DNA of 22,446 bases from WHTB01 sp050699035 (GTDB taxonomy: Bacteria > Actinomycetota > Actinomycetes > Propionibacteriales > Nocardioidaceae): the NCBI GenBank assembly GCA_050699035.1, contig JBOHDE010000039.1, positions 1-22,446 on the forward strand, given 5' to 3'. Positions 1 through 7,348 of this stretch are shown piece by piece. The position numbers and the translations under genes were made by a program. Numbering within the stretch: position 1 is the stretch's first letter; each line of letters begins with the position of its first letter. Below the pieces are notes generated by a model. That model saw nothing but the letters and a program-made list of their open reading frames with translations. It made no database searches and was not told where the DNA came from.

Positions 1-4
1 GGGG

Positions 5-77
5 AGCCGGCGAGGGGATTCGAACCCCTAACCTCCCGATTACAAGTCGGGTGCGCTGCCAGTTGCGCCACGCCGGC
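5..77 (-). tRNA. tRNA-Thr (anticodon UGU)
   Basis: Read on the minus strand this folds as a complete 73-nt cloverleaf. The 7-bp acceptor stem is GCCGGCG/CGCCGGC, the D arm has 4 bp, the anticodon arm is CCCGA-CTTGTAA-TCGGG, and the T arm carries the canonical TTCGAAT loop closed by AGGGG/CCCCT. The anticodon loop gives UGU, which reads the threonine codon ACA. No CCA is encoded; the 3' flank is CCC. A TACGAT hexamer at 93-98 on the minus strand, 15 nt upstream of the mature 5' end, could be the -10 box. I see no convincing -35. Confidence 0.96.
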
Positions 78-158
78 CAGATGCGACCGCCCATCGTAGT
101 AGCCGCTCCGGTCTTGTACTGCACCTGCCGGTAGAGAGACGCTGGACTCGAGGTGGTC

Positions 159-869
159 ATGATGGATGACTCAACGTCGCAGCCCACCGCGTTGCACCAG
201 GCCGTGCTAGGGCCGCACCGAACCATCGAGGCGTTGTCGGTCCCCGCTCACGAGATGCGTGAGTCCGCTGCTGAGCCTCGACTCCCCTGGCGGGACACCG
301 ACGCCTTCCTGTCGGTCATGAGCCGCCACCTGGCCGCCGTCGAAGAGGGTCTGCTGCCGACCGCCCGCGCCCGGCTGGGCGACGGGCACCATCGCGTCAC
401 TGGCTACATCCATGATGCCAAGGCGCTGGAGCTGTCGTTGCACCTCATGAAGGCACGCATGTACGGCGATGTGCATGCCAGCGGCATGACCCGCGACGCG
501 CTCTGGCTGAGCATCGACCGCCAGCTCGACGCGCACGAACGACTCGAAGAGCAGCTCGTCGACGACCTTGTCGCCCAGCTCGACGAACCGCAGGTCGCCG
601 CGGTGGCGCTGCAAGTCCAGAACGCCCTCGACCACGCGCCGACCCGTCCCCATCCGTACACCCCACACACCGGCCGACTCGGCCGAATGGCGCATCGAGC
701 TTGGCGGGTGTTCGACGGATTCTGGGATACCGCCGAAGGCCGTGTGATCCCCCATCGTGAGAAGCCACCTCACCCACGCCGCGGATCCAGGATGACGCGC
801 TACGTGCTCGGAGCCCCTTCCTTCGAAGGGAAAACCGATACTCCGGACAGCGACTCCACTCCGGTCTGA
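159..869 (+). CDS. Hemerythrin-like (HHE-type) protein
   Basis: A soluble protein of about 236 residues. Its first 140 residues resemble the four-helix HHE cation-binding fold, which binds a di-iron centre for oxygen, NO or redox sensing. Candidate ligands in order are His13/His20 and His31 in helix 1, His57 with Glu62/63 (SRHLAAVEE), His85, and His126 with Glu130/131 (AHERLEEQ). The last 80 residues are basic, rich in Pro and His, and probably disordered. There is no signal peptide or membrane segment. I chose ATG 159 because GAGG at 150-153 lies 5 bases before it; GTG 153 and ATG 162 are in-frame alternatives. It lies 39 bases upstream of the alpha/beta hydrolase on the same strand. The family assignment rests on residue spacing, and partner and ligand are unknown. 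Confidence 0.72.
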   Translation: MMDDSTSQPTALHQAVLGPHRTIEALSVPAHEMRESAAEPRLPWRDTDAFLSVMSRHLAAVEEGLLPTARARLGDGHHRVTGYIHDAKALELSLHLMKARMYGDVHASGMTRDALWLSIDRQLDAHERLEEQLVDDLVAQLDEPQVAAVALQVQNALDHAPTRPHPYTPHTGRLGRMAHRAWRVFDGFWDTAEGRVIPHREKPPHPRRGSRMTRYVLGAPSFEGKTDTPDSDSTPV

Positions 870-908
870 GCGCCACCTGCTGAATACTGGCGCTATGGCA
901 GGCGACCG

Positions 909-1775
909 GTGAGGCGAGACAGCAGTGTGGTCGACCGGTACCTGCGGACCGGGCGGTCGTTCACCGCGGGCGGTGTCGAGAGCTTCGTGCTGGACCAGGG
1001 CGCAGGTGAGCCCGTCGTCTGTTTGCACGGCGTGCCGGCTTCGGCCTTCCTCTATCGCAAGGTCGTGCCCGAACTGGCCGAGCGCGGGCTGAGGGGCATC
1101 GCGTTCGACCTCCCCGGGTTGGGACTGGCCGCCCGGCCGGTCGACTTCGACTACACCTGGACCGGGCTGGGCCGTTGGTGCGCTGCTGCTGTCGACTCAT
1201 TGGGACTGGACCACTTCCACCTGGTCGTGCACGACATCGGTGGACCGGTCGGCTTCGAGCTCACCGCAGCGCGTCCCCACAAGATCAAATCGCTGACCGT
1301 CCTCAACACGATCGTCGAGGTCGACACATTCCGTCGGCCGTGGCCGATGGAGCCCTTCGCACACCGTGGTCTGGGACGGCTCTGGCTCCGGTCGCTGAAC
1401 AAGCCAGTGTTCCGGGCGCTGATGCGGCTGCAGGGGATCGCCGACCTGGGGTCGGTACCGGCCGAGGAGATGGACGCCTACCTTGCCCTGCTGCGCCGAC
1501 AGGACGGTGGGGCCGCGTTCCTGCAGATCATGCGTGGCTTCGAGCTGACGTCGGCGAAGCGCGATCTGTACGTCGGGGTGCTGGGCGCCGATGACCTCCC
1601 GGTGCAGGTGGTCTGGGGAGAGCATGACCCCGCCCTCACGCTCGACCGGTACGGCGAGTTCGCCCGGCGGGCGGCCGGAGTGGCCGAGATTCACCGGCTC
1701 CCCGGCAAGCACTTCCTGCAAGAGGACAACGCTCCTGCAGTTGCCGACCTCGTCGCGGCGTTCGTACGTCGCTGA
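909..1775 (+). CDS. Alpha/beta hydrolase with Asp nucleophile (haloalkane dehalogenase/epoxide hydrolase-like)
   Basis: A 288-residue alpha/beta hydrolase of normal length for the dehalogenase/epoxide hydrolase branch. Visible parts are the oxyanion-hole HG motif (His40-Gly41, LHGVP), a nucleophile elbow VVHDIGG with Asp109 instead of Ser, a catalytic acid Asp240 (WGEHDP) and the general base His268 (GKHFLQED). An Asp nucleophile is the mark of haloalkane dehalogenases, fluoroacetate dehalogenases and epoxide hydrolases. However, the residue after it is Ile, not the halide-binding Trp of HDW/QDW haloalkane dehalogenases, so the substrate is open. There is no signal peptide, so it is cytoplasmic. 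The start is GTG 909; an ATG at 895 opens only five codons in another frame. It follows the hemerythrin-like gene by 39 bases and could be cotranscribed with it. Confidence 0.85.
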   Translation: MRRDSSVVDRYLRTGRSFTAGGVESFVLDQGAGEPVVCLHGVPASAFLYRKVVPELAERGLRGIAFDLPGLGLAARPVDFDYTWTGLGRWCAAAVDSLGLDHFHLVVHDIGGPVGFELTAARPHKIKSLTVLNTIVEVDTFRRPWPMEPFAHRGLGRLWLRSLNKPVFRALMRLQGIADLGSVPAEEMDAYLALLRRQDGGAAFLQIMRGFELTSAKRDLYVGVLGADDLPVQVVWGEHDPALTLDRYGEFARRAAGVAEIHRLPGKHFLQEDNAPAVADLVAAFVRR

Positions 1776-1808
1776 TCTTCGTGGTGGGTGAGCCCTTTAC
1801 CCGAAAGG

Positions 1809-1822
1809 TTACTCCGGAGTAA
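1809..1822. promoter_or_regulatory. 14-bp perfect palindrome, likely repressor operator
   Basis: TTACTCCGGAGTAA is a perfect 14-bp inverted repeat, 33 bases before the start of the acylase gene in an 80-base gap. It has the size and symmetry of TetR-family operators. A smaller hairpin, CCTTT-N5-AAAGG, lies just upstream at about 1794-1808. No regulator gene is adjacent, and I cannot name the factor. Confidence 0.5.
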
Positions 1823-1855
1823 GTTCTGGGGATTGCCGAGGCAAGGACCACCGTC

Positions 1856-4681
1856 ATGCGCCCTCGCAGGACCCGCCGTACGTCGCTCCGGCTCGTGGTC
1901 GGTCTCGCCGTCGCGGCCATCGCGGTCACGCCGCTCGCCGTACCCGCGCAGGCCGACCGGCCGGCTCGCGTGACGCCCGCCCGCGTGACGCCCGCCCGCG
2001 TGACGACCGCCCCCGTCACTGCGACCGCCACCGCCGACGACTTCTGCCACGGCCAGTGCAGCGACATCATGCCGCCCGGGCAGAGCGGGCAGGCGACGTT
2101 CGCCGACCTGCTCGCGTTCATGACGCTCGGGACCCGGCCGAAGCACTCGAGCGACACGATCGGCGCGTACGAGCAGCTGATCTGGGACTACCCCGATCTC
2201 ACCGACGACGGGCTCGGCCAGTACTTCAACGACGCCTCGTTCGGCGTACCGGCCGGCGATGTCGAGCGGGTCACCCAGCCCCGCCACGACGTCACGATCA
2301 CCCGTGACAAGCAGACCGGCGTCCCCCACGTCCAGGGCACGACCCGCGCGGGCACGATGTTCGGTGCCGGGTACGCCGGCGCGCAGGACCGGCTGTTCCT
2401 GATGGACGTGCTCCGCCACGTCGGGCGTGGTCAGCTCACGCCGTTCGCCGGTGGCGCGCCGGGCAACCAGGAGTTCGAGCAGCAGCAGTGGGCCATCGCC
2501 CCGTACACCGAGGCCGACCTGCAGGCCCAGATCGACCAGGTCAAGGACGCCGGCGGTCCGCGCGGACGGCAGGCGTACGACGACGTGCTCGCCTACGTCG
2601 ACGGCGTCAACGCGTACATCCGGCACGCCCGCCTCACCCTCAGCCTGCCCGGCGAGTACACCGCGCTCGGCAAGCCAGCAGGCCCCGAGCCGTGGCGGCC
2701 GACCGACCTGGTCGCGACCGCCTCGCTGGTGGGCGGCATCTTCGGCGGCGGTGGTGGCCGCGAGATCGAGTCCGCGCTGGCTCTCGTCGAGGCGCGGGTC
2801 CGGCACGGCGCAGCGGGAGGCACTCAGGTCTGGCAGAGCTTCCGGGGAGAGAACGACCCCGAGGCACCGACGACACTGCACGACGGCCAGACCTTCCCGT
2901 ACTCCCAGACCCCGGCCGACCCGCTCGGCCGCGCGATTCCCGACCACGGCACCGTCCGGGCCGAGCCGCAGGTGTTCGACGCCCAAGGCTTGGTCCCTGA
3001 CAACGACGCCGAGCGCGGCCTGCTCGGCGACGGCGTGCTCCCCGACGGGTTCCTCGACGGCACCGGCCGCGGCATGTCCAACGCACTCGTGGTCTCGGGC
3101 GCGCACACCGCCAGCGGGCACCCGGTCGCGGTGTTCGGTCCGCAGACCGGCTACTTCGCACCGCAGCTGCTGATGCGTCAGGAACTGCAGGGACCGGGCA
3201 TCAGCGCACGCGGCGCGGCGTTCGCCGGGGTCAACCTCTACGTCCAGCTCGGCCGCGGCCAGGACTTCGCCTGGAGCGCGACGTCGGCGGGCCAGGACGT
3301 CACCGACACGTTTGCCGTCTTGTTGTGCGAGCCGGGCGGCGGCACCCCCACGCTGGACTCGCGGCACTACGAGTTCCGCGGCGTGTGCAAGCCGTTCGAG
3401 GCGCTCGAGCGGACCAACGCGTGGACGCCGTCGCTGGCCGACTCGACGCCGGCCGGGTCGTACACCTTGCGCACCCTCCGCACCGAGCTCGGCCTGGTCA
3501 GCCATCGCGGCACCGTCGGCGGCGAGCCGGTCGCGTTCACCAGGCTGCGCTCGACGTACCGCCACGAGGTCGACTCCGTGACCGGCTTCCAGGCCCTCAA
3601 CGACCCGGCCGGTGTCACCTCGGCCGACACCTTCAAGGACGCGGCGTACGACATCGGCTACGCCTTCAACTGGTTCTATGCCGACGCCGACGACACCGCG
3701 TACTTCAACTCCGGCGACAACCCGGTGCGCGCGGCACACGTCGACCCCAACCTGCCAGTGTGGGGTGAGCCGGCGTACGAGTGGCAGGGCTGGGACCCGC
3801 AGACCAACACCGCGGACCACACCCCGCAGGCCGAGCACCCGCACGCCACCAACCAGGACTACTTCACCAGCTGGAACAACAAGCAGGCGCAGGGATACAG
3901 CGCCGCGGACGGCAACTTCAGCTTCGGTCCGGTCCACCGCAGCCAGCCGCTCGACGACCGGATCAAGCCAGTCCTCGACGCGGGCGGCACGTTCACCCGC
4001 TCGACACTGACCCAGGCGATGGCCGACGCCGCCACCGTCGACCTGCGCGGCGAGCAGGTGCTGCCGCTGCTGCTACGCGTACTCGACTCGGGAGCGATCA
4101 CCGACCCGGCGGTCCGCGACGCCGTGGCGACGTTGCGGGAGTGGGAGAAGTCGGGTGCCCAGCGGCGGATCTCCGCGGACCCGAAGGAGACCGGCGACTT
4201 CAGCTACGACCACAGCGCGGCGGTGCAGATCATGGACGCCTGGTGGCCGGTGCTGGTCGAGGCGGAGTTCCGGCCCGGGCTCGGCCGGCCGCTGTATGAC
4301 GCGCTGCGCCGCACGCTGCCCCTGGACAACCCGGCCAGCCACCTGGGCTCGGCGTACCAGAGCGGCTGGTACGGCTACGTGCACAAGGACCTACGTCAGG
4401 TCCTCGGAGACCCGGTGGCCCAGCCGTTCCCACACCCGTACTGCGGAGACGGCGACCTCGGCGCCTGCCGCCAGGTGCTGCAGGACTCGCTGTCGCAGGC
4501 GCTCGCCGTGCCCGCGACCGAGGTCTACCCGGGCGACGCGGACTGCGCGGCCGGCGACCAGTACTGCCACGACCAGGTGATCCACCAGCCGGTGGGTGGC
4601 ATCACGCAGGACAAGCTGCACTGGATGAACCGGCCGACCTACCAGCAGGTCGTCGAGTTCCCCGCCCGTAGGCCGCAGTGA
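1856..4681 (+). CDS. Secreted penicillin acylase family Ntn hydrolase
   Basis: A 941-residue exported amidohydrolase of the penicillin/acyl-homoserine-lactone acylase family. These enzymes are made as one chain, which cuts itself to expose an N-terminal Ser nucleophile and then hydrolyses N-acyl amide bonds. Residues 1-33 form a signal peptide: an Arg-rich start with TRRTSLR resembling a twin-arginine motif, a hydrophobic stretch, and AQA as cleavage site. The alpha-chain follows, with GVPHVQG and GYAGAQDRLFLMD typical of the family. The nucleophile is Ser408 in GRGMSNALVVSG, which starts the beta-chain. Asn and aromatic motifs follow (FNWFYAD, SWNNKQ). The start ATG has AAGGA at 1843-1847. 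The stop overlaps the next start by four bases (GTGA), so the genes are probably translationally coupled. The substrate cannot be read from the sequence; beta-lactam, AHL, lipopeptide and N-acyl amino acid are all possible. Confidence 0.9.
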   Translation: MRPRRTRRTSLRLVVGLAVAAIAVTPLAVPAQADRPARVTPARVTPARVTTAPVTATATADDFCHGQCSDIMPPGQSGQATFADLLAFMTLGTRPKHSSDTIGAYEQLIWDYPDLTDDGLGQYFNDASFGVPAGDVERVTQPRHDVTITRDKQTGVPHVQGTTRAGTMFGAGYAGAQDRLFLMDVLRHVGRGQLTPFAGGAPGNQEFEQQQWAIAPYTEADLQAQIDQVKDAGGPRGRQAYDDVLAYVDGVNAYIRHARLTLSLPGEYTALGKPAGPEPWRPTDLVATASLVGGIFGGGGGREIESALALVEARVRHGAAGGTQVWQSFRGENDPEAPTTLHDGQTFPYSQTPADPLGRAIPDHGTVRAEPQVFDAQGLVPDNDAERGLLGDGVLPDGFLDGTGRGMSNALVVSGAHTASGHPVAVFGPQTGYFAPQLLMRQELQGPGISARGAAFAGVNLYVQLGRGQDFAWSATSAGQDVTDTFAVLLCEPGGGTPTLDSRHYEFRGVCKPFEALERTNAWTPSLADSTPAGSYTLRTLRTELGLVSHRGTVGGEPVAFTRLRSTYRHEVDSVTGFQALNDPAGVTSADTFKDAAYDIGYAFNWFYADADDTAYFNSGDNPVRAAHVDPNLPVWGEPAYEWQGWDPQTNTADHTPQAEHPHATNQDYFTSWNNKQAQGYSAADGNFSFGPVHRSQPLDDRIKPVLDAGGTFTRSTLTQAMADAATVDLRGEQVLPLLLRVLDSGAITDPAVRDAVATLREWEKSGAQRRISADPKETGDFSYDHSAAVQIMDAWWPVLVEAEFRPGLGRPLYDALRRTLPLDNPASHLGSAYQSGWYGYVHKDLRQVLGDPVAQPFPHPYCGDGDLGACRQVLQDSLSQALAVPATEVYPGDADCAAGDQYCHDQVIHQPVGGITQDKLHWMNRPTYQQVVEFPARRPQ
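1967..2011 (+). repeat. Three tandem 15-bp repeats encoding RVTPA units
   Basis: Three head-to-tail copies of CGCGTGACGCCCGCC lie at 1967-1981, 1982-1996 and 1997-2011, the third with one mismatch. They encode RVTPA-RVTPA-RVTTA just after the predicted signal peptide of the acylase. The repeat keeps the reading frame and makes a Thr/Pro-rich linker. Confidence 0.9.
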
Positions 4682-5838
4682 TCTCGCTGGACCGGCTCGA
4701 CGCCGCGACCGCCGACCTCGAACCGCCGTTCGCGGTCGTCGACCTCGACGCCTTCGACCACAACGCGGATGCGCTGGTCAAGCGTGCAGCTGGGGTGCCG
4801 TTGCGGGTCGCGTCGAAGTCGATCCGCTGCCGGGCAATGGTCGAGAATGCCTTGCAGCGCAGGGAGTTCTTCGGTGTGATGGCCTATTCGCTGGCTGAGG
4901 CGGTCTGGCTCGCCGACCTCGGCGTCGAGGACATCCTGGTCGGCTACCCGACCGCCGACCGGGCCGCCCTCCGCGACCTGGCGGCGAGCGAGGCCCGGGC
5001 GGCCGCGATCACCCTGATGGTCGACAGCAGCGACCACCTCGACCTGGTCGACGACGCGGTCGGCGCGGCTCGGCCGGACCTGCGGGTGTGCATCGACATC
5101 GACGCGTCGCTGCGGGTGCTCGGTGTGCATCTGGGGGTGCGGCGGTCGCCGCTGCGCACGCCGGCCGACGCGGTGCGCCTGACCGCAGACGTCGCCAAGC
5201 GGTCCGGGTTCCGGCTGACCGGCGTGATGTTCTACGAGGCCCAGATCGCCGGCCTGCCCGACACGTCGGCGGCGGTCCGGCTGGTCAAGACCCGGTCGGC
5301 CGCGGAGCTGGCGACGCGCCGTACCCGGGTGGTCGACGCAGTCCGCCGGATCGCGCCGCTCGACCTGGTCAACGGCGGCGGGACCGGCAGCCTCGAGGTG
5401 ACGACGGCCGACCCGGTGGTCACCGAGGTTACGGCCGGCAGCGGTCTGTTCGGCCCCGCGCTGTTCGACCGCTACCGCGCCTTCCAACCGCGGCCGGCGG
5501 CGTTGTTCGCGCTGCCGGTGACCCGCCGCCCGGCGGCCCGGATCGCGACGCTGTTCGGCGGCGGCTACCCGGCGTCGGGCCCGGCCGGGAGGAGCCGCCT
5601 GCCCGTACCCACGCTTCCCGGAGGCCTCCGGATGCTGCGCAGCGAGGGTGCCGGCGAGGTGCAGACCCCGGTCGCCGGCGCGGCCGCGCGGGACCTCCGG
5701 GTCGGTGGCCGGGTCTGGCTGCGGCACGCGAAGTCCGGTGAGCTGTGCGAGCGGTTCGACACCCTGCACCTGGTGCGCGGCGACCGGGTCGAGCGCAGCG
5801 TCCCGACGTACCGGGGCGAAGGGAAGGCGTTCGGATGA
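4678..5838 (+). CDS. PLP-dependent amino acid deaminase/aldolase (alanine racemase N-terminal fold)
   Basis: A 386-residue fold-type III PLP enzyme of the D-threonine aldolase/D-serine dehydratase group, often annotated amino acid deaminase/aldolase. The N-terminal TIM barrel carries the PLP lysine in RVASKS (Lys47), and later barrel strands include LMVDS, VCIDID and VNGGGTGS, where the Gly-rich strand probably holds the cofactor phosphate. The C-terminal beta domain has RHAKSGELCERF, placed like the metal-binding His/Cys of D-serine dehydratases. Starting with GTG inside the stop of the acylase gene and ending in ATGA with the next small ORF, it is the second member of a coupled unit. It is cytoplasmic and probably acts on a D- or beta-hydroxy amino acid. 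Whether the acylase supplies its substrate is inference only. Confidence 0.88.
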   Translation: MISLDRLDAATADLEPPFAVVDLDAFDHNADALVKRAAGVPLRVASKSIRCRAMVENALQRREFFGVMAYSLAEAVWLADLGVEDILVGYPTADRAALRDLAASEARAAAITLMVDSSDHLDLVDDAVGAARPDLRVCIDIDASLRVLGVHLGVRRSPLRTPADAVRLTADVAKRSGFRLTGVMFYEAQIAGLPDTSAAVRLVKTRSAAELATRRTRVVDAVRRIAPLDLVNGGGTGSLEVTTADPVVTEVTAGSGLFGPALFDRYRAFQPRPAALFALPVTRRPAARIATLFGGGYPASGPAGRSRLPVPTLPGGLRMLRSEGAGEVQTPVAGAAARDLRVGGRVWLRHAKSGELCERFDTLHLVRGDRVERSVPTYRGEGKAFG

Positions 5839-6041
5839 CCGCGACGCTCGCCTACCGGGTAACGATGTGGTCAACTCACCAGAAGCCGTACGTGCGCGAG
5901 GCGTACGGCCACGATCTCGGGGTACAAGCGCCGGGTGAGCTGCGGCTCGTCACCGGCCTGACGGTGTCGGCGCTGCGCGCGGAGGGAGCGCGCGGCGTCG
6001 GCATCGTCGACAACCTCGTGCAAAGGCATCGGGCCGTGTGA
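5835..6041 (+). CDS. Small protein of unknown function between deaminase and lactone dehydrogenase
   Basis: A 68-residue frame starting at ATG 5835 within the stop of the deaminase gene (ATGA) and ending in a TGA that overlaps the GTG start of the dehydrogenase (GTGA). About 85% of its codons end in G or C, like its neighbours. The product is soluble and mixed in charge, beginning MTATLAYRVTMWST and ending in GVGIVDNLVQRHRAV. I see no signal peptide, metal motif or known domain. A perfect 7-bp inverted repeat lies inside it (CCGTACG at 5886-5892, CGTACGG at 5902-5908). It may be a real small protein, a translated spacer that couples its neighbours, or the remnant of a larger gene. Confidence 0.45.
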   Translation: MTATLAYRVTMWSTHQKPYVREAYGHDLGVQAPGELRLVTGLTVSALRAEGARGVGIVDNLVQRHRAV

Positions 6042-7348
6042 ACAGGCACTGGCAGAACTGGGCCGGCACCGAGTCGGTCGCAGCCGCCAGGGTGGCCGAG
6101 CCGCGGTCCGCCGAGGAGGTCGCCGCGTGTGTCGAGCAGGCGGCCGGCGACGGTCTGCGGGTGAAGGCGGTCGGGGCCGGCCACTCGTTCACCGGTGTCG
6201 CGGTCACCGACGGGGTGCGGCTCGACCTCGGTGCCCTCGACCGACTGATCGACGTCACCGACGACGGCCTCGTCACGGTCGGTGCCGGCATCACACTGCA
6301 CCGGCTCAACGACCTGCTCTGGGAGCACGGGCTCGCGCTGACCAACCTGGGCGACATCGACCGGCAGACCCTCGCGGGGGCGGTGTCGACCGGCACCCAC
6401 GGCACCGGCGCGCGGTTCGGGGGGTTGGCCACCCAGATCCGCGGCCTCGAGCTGGTGCCCGCTGACGGGTCGCGGGTGCGGTGCTCGGCCGGTGAACGTC
6501 CGGACCTGTTCGCCGCGGCCCGGGTCGGCCTCGGCGCTCTCGGCGTGATCACGGCGGTCACGCTGCAGGTCGAGCCGGCGTACGCGCTGCATGCCCGTGA
6601 GGAGCCGGCTCGGCTGCCCGACGTACTCGAGACCCTCGACGACCTGGTCGACGGGAACGACCATCTGGACTTCTACTGGTTTCCGCATACCGACCGGGTG
6701 CTGACGAAGCGGAACAACCGGGTGCCGGTGGCGGACGGGCTGCGGCCAGCCGGGCGGGTGCGCGGCTGGGTCGACGACGAACTGCTGTCCAACCGGGTCT
6801 TCGAGCTGGTCAACCGGGTCGGGCGGCGCGCGCCGAAGCTCATCCCGTCGGTCAACCAGGTGTCGGCGCGAGCGCTCACGGCACGGGAGTACGTCGACCG
6901 CTCGTACCGCGTCTTCGCGTCGCGCCGCACCGTCCGGTTCCGGGAGATGGAGTACGCCGTGCCGCGTGCGGCGGTCGCCGACGTACTCACGGCCGTCGAC
7001 GGGTGGGTGCGGACGCACGACGAGCGGATCAGCTTCCCGGTCGAGGTGCGGTTCTCCGCCGCCGACGACATCTGGCTGTCCACGGCGTACGACCGGGATA
7101 CGGCCTACGTGGCCGTGCACCAGTACCACCGCACGCCGTACGACACCTACTTCGACGCAGTCGAGCAGATCATGACGCAGGCCGGAGGGCGTCCGCACTG
7201 GGGCAAGCTGCACACTCTCGGGGCCGACGACCTGCGGCCGCTCTACCCCCGGTTCGACGACTTCGTGCGGCTGCGCGACGGTGTCGACCCCGCCGGGCTG
7301 TTCGCCAACCCGTACCTCACCCGCGTGCTCGGCCGTCCCGCCGGCTGA
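6038..7348 (+). CDS. FAD-linked L-gulono-1,4-lactone dehydrogenase (aldonolactone oxidoreductase family)
   Basis: A 436-residue flavoprotein closely resembling mycobacterial Rv1771 from memory of that sequence, including the WQNW start region, TEMEYA-like REMEYAV, VEVRFSA and AVHQYH. Enzymes of this family oxidise aldono-1,4-lactones (L-gulono-, D-arabinono-) with C1-linked FAD. The N-terminal FAD domain (about 1-190) has VGAGHSFTG, where His49 sits at the usual covalent flavin site, and the Gly-rich TLAGAVSTGTHGTG. The C-terminal ALO domain contains the signature HWGK in GRPHWGKLHT. There is no signal peptide. GTG 6038 overlaps the preceding stop and gives the family's normal N-terminus. It is the last gene of the coupled unit. 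Its 3' end overlaps the transketolase gene on the other strand by 106 bases. The physiological acceptor is unknown. Confidence 0.9.
   Translation: MNRHWQNWAGTESVAAARVAEPRSAEEVAACVEQAAGDGLRVKAVGAGHSFTGVAVTDGVRLDLGALDRLIDVTDDGLVTVGAGITLHRLNDLLWEHGLALTNLGDIDRQTLAGAVSTGTHGTGARFGGLATQIRGLELVPADGSRVRCSAGERPDLFAAARVGLGALGVITAVTLQVEPAYALHAREEPARLPDVLETLDDLVDGNDHLDFYWFPHTDRVLTKRNNRVPVADGLRPAGRVRGWVDDELLSNRVFELVNRVGRRAPKLIPSVNQVSARALTAREYVDRSYRVFASRRTVRFREMEYAVPRAAVADVLTAVDGWVRTHDERISFPVEVRFSAADDIWLSTAYDRDTAYVAVHQYHRTPYDTYFDAVEQIMTQAGGRPHWGKLHTLGADDLRPLYPRFDDFVRLRDGVDPAGLFANPYLTRVLGRPAG

Noticed and set aside
7..77. Integration site (attB) at the tRNA-Thr gene
   Set aside because: The tRNA is whole, no integrase is next to it, and no second copy of its 3' end was noticed in the window.
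909..1775. Naming the hydrolase as haloalkane dehalogenase (dhaA/linB type)
   Set aside because: The halide-binding Trp after the nucleophile is Ile, so only the wider Asp-nucleophile group is supported.
1691..3937. 748-codon open frame on the minus strand opposite the acylase
   Set aside because: Low-complexity Arg/Val/Gly-rich product with no motifs; an antisense shadow of a high-GC gene whose sense strand has clear acylase motifs and a signal peptide.
5876..7213. 445-codon minus-strand frame opposite the lactone dehydrogenase
   Set aside because: No domain visible; the sense strand has FAD and HWGK motifs.
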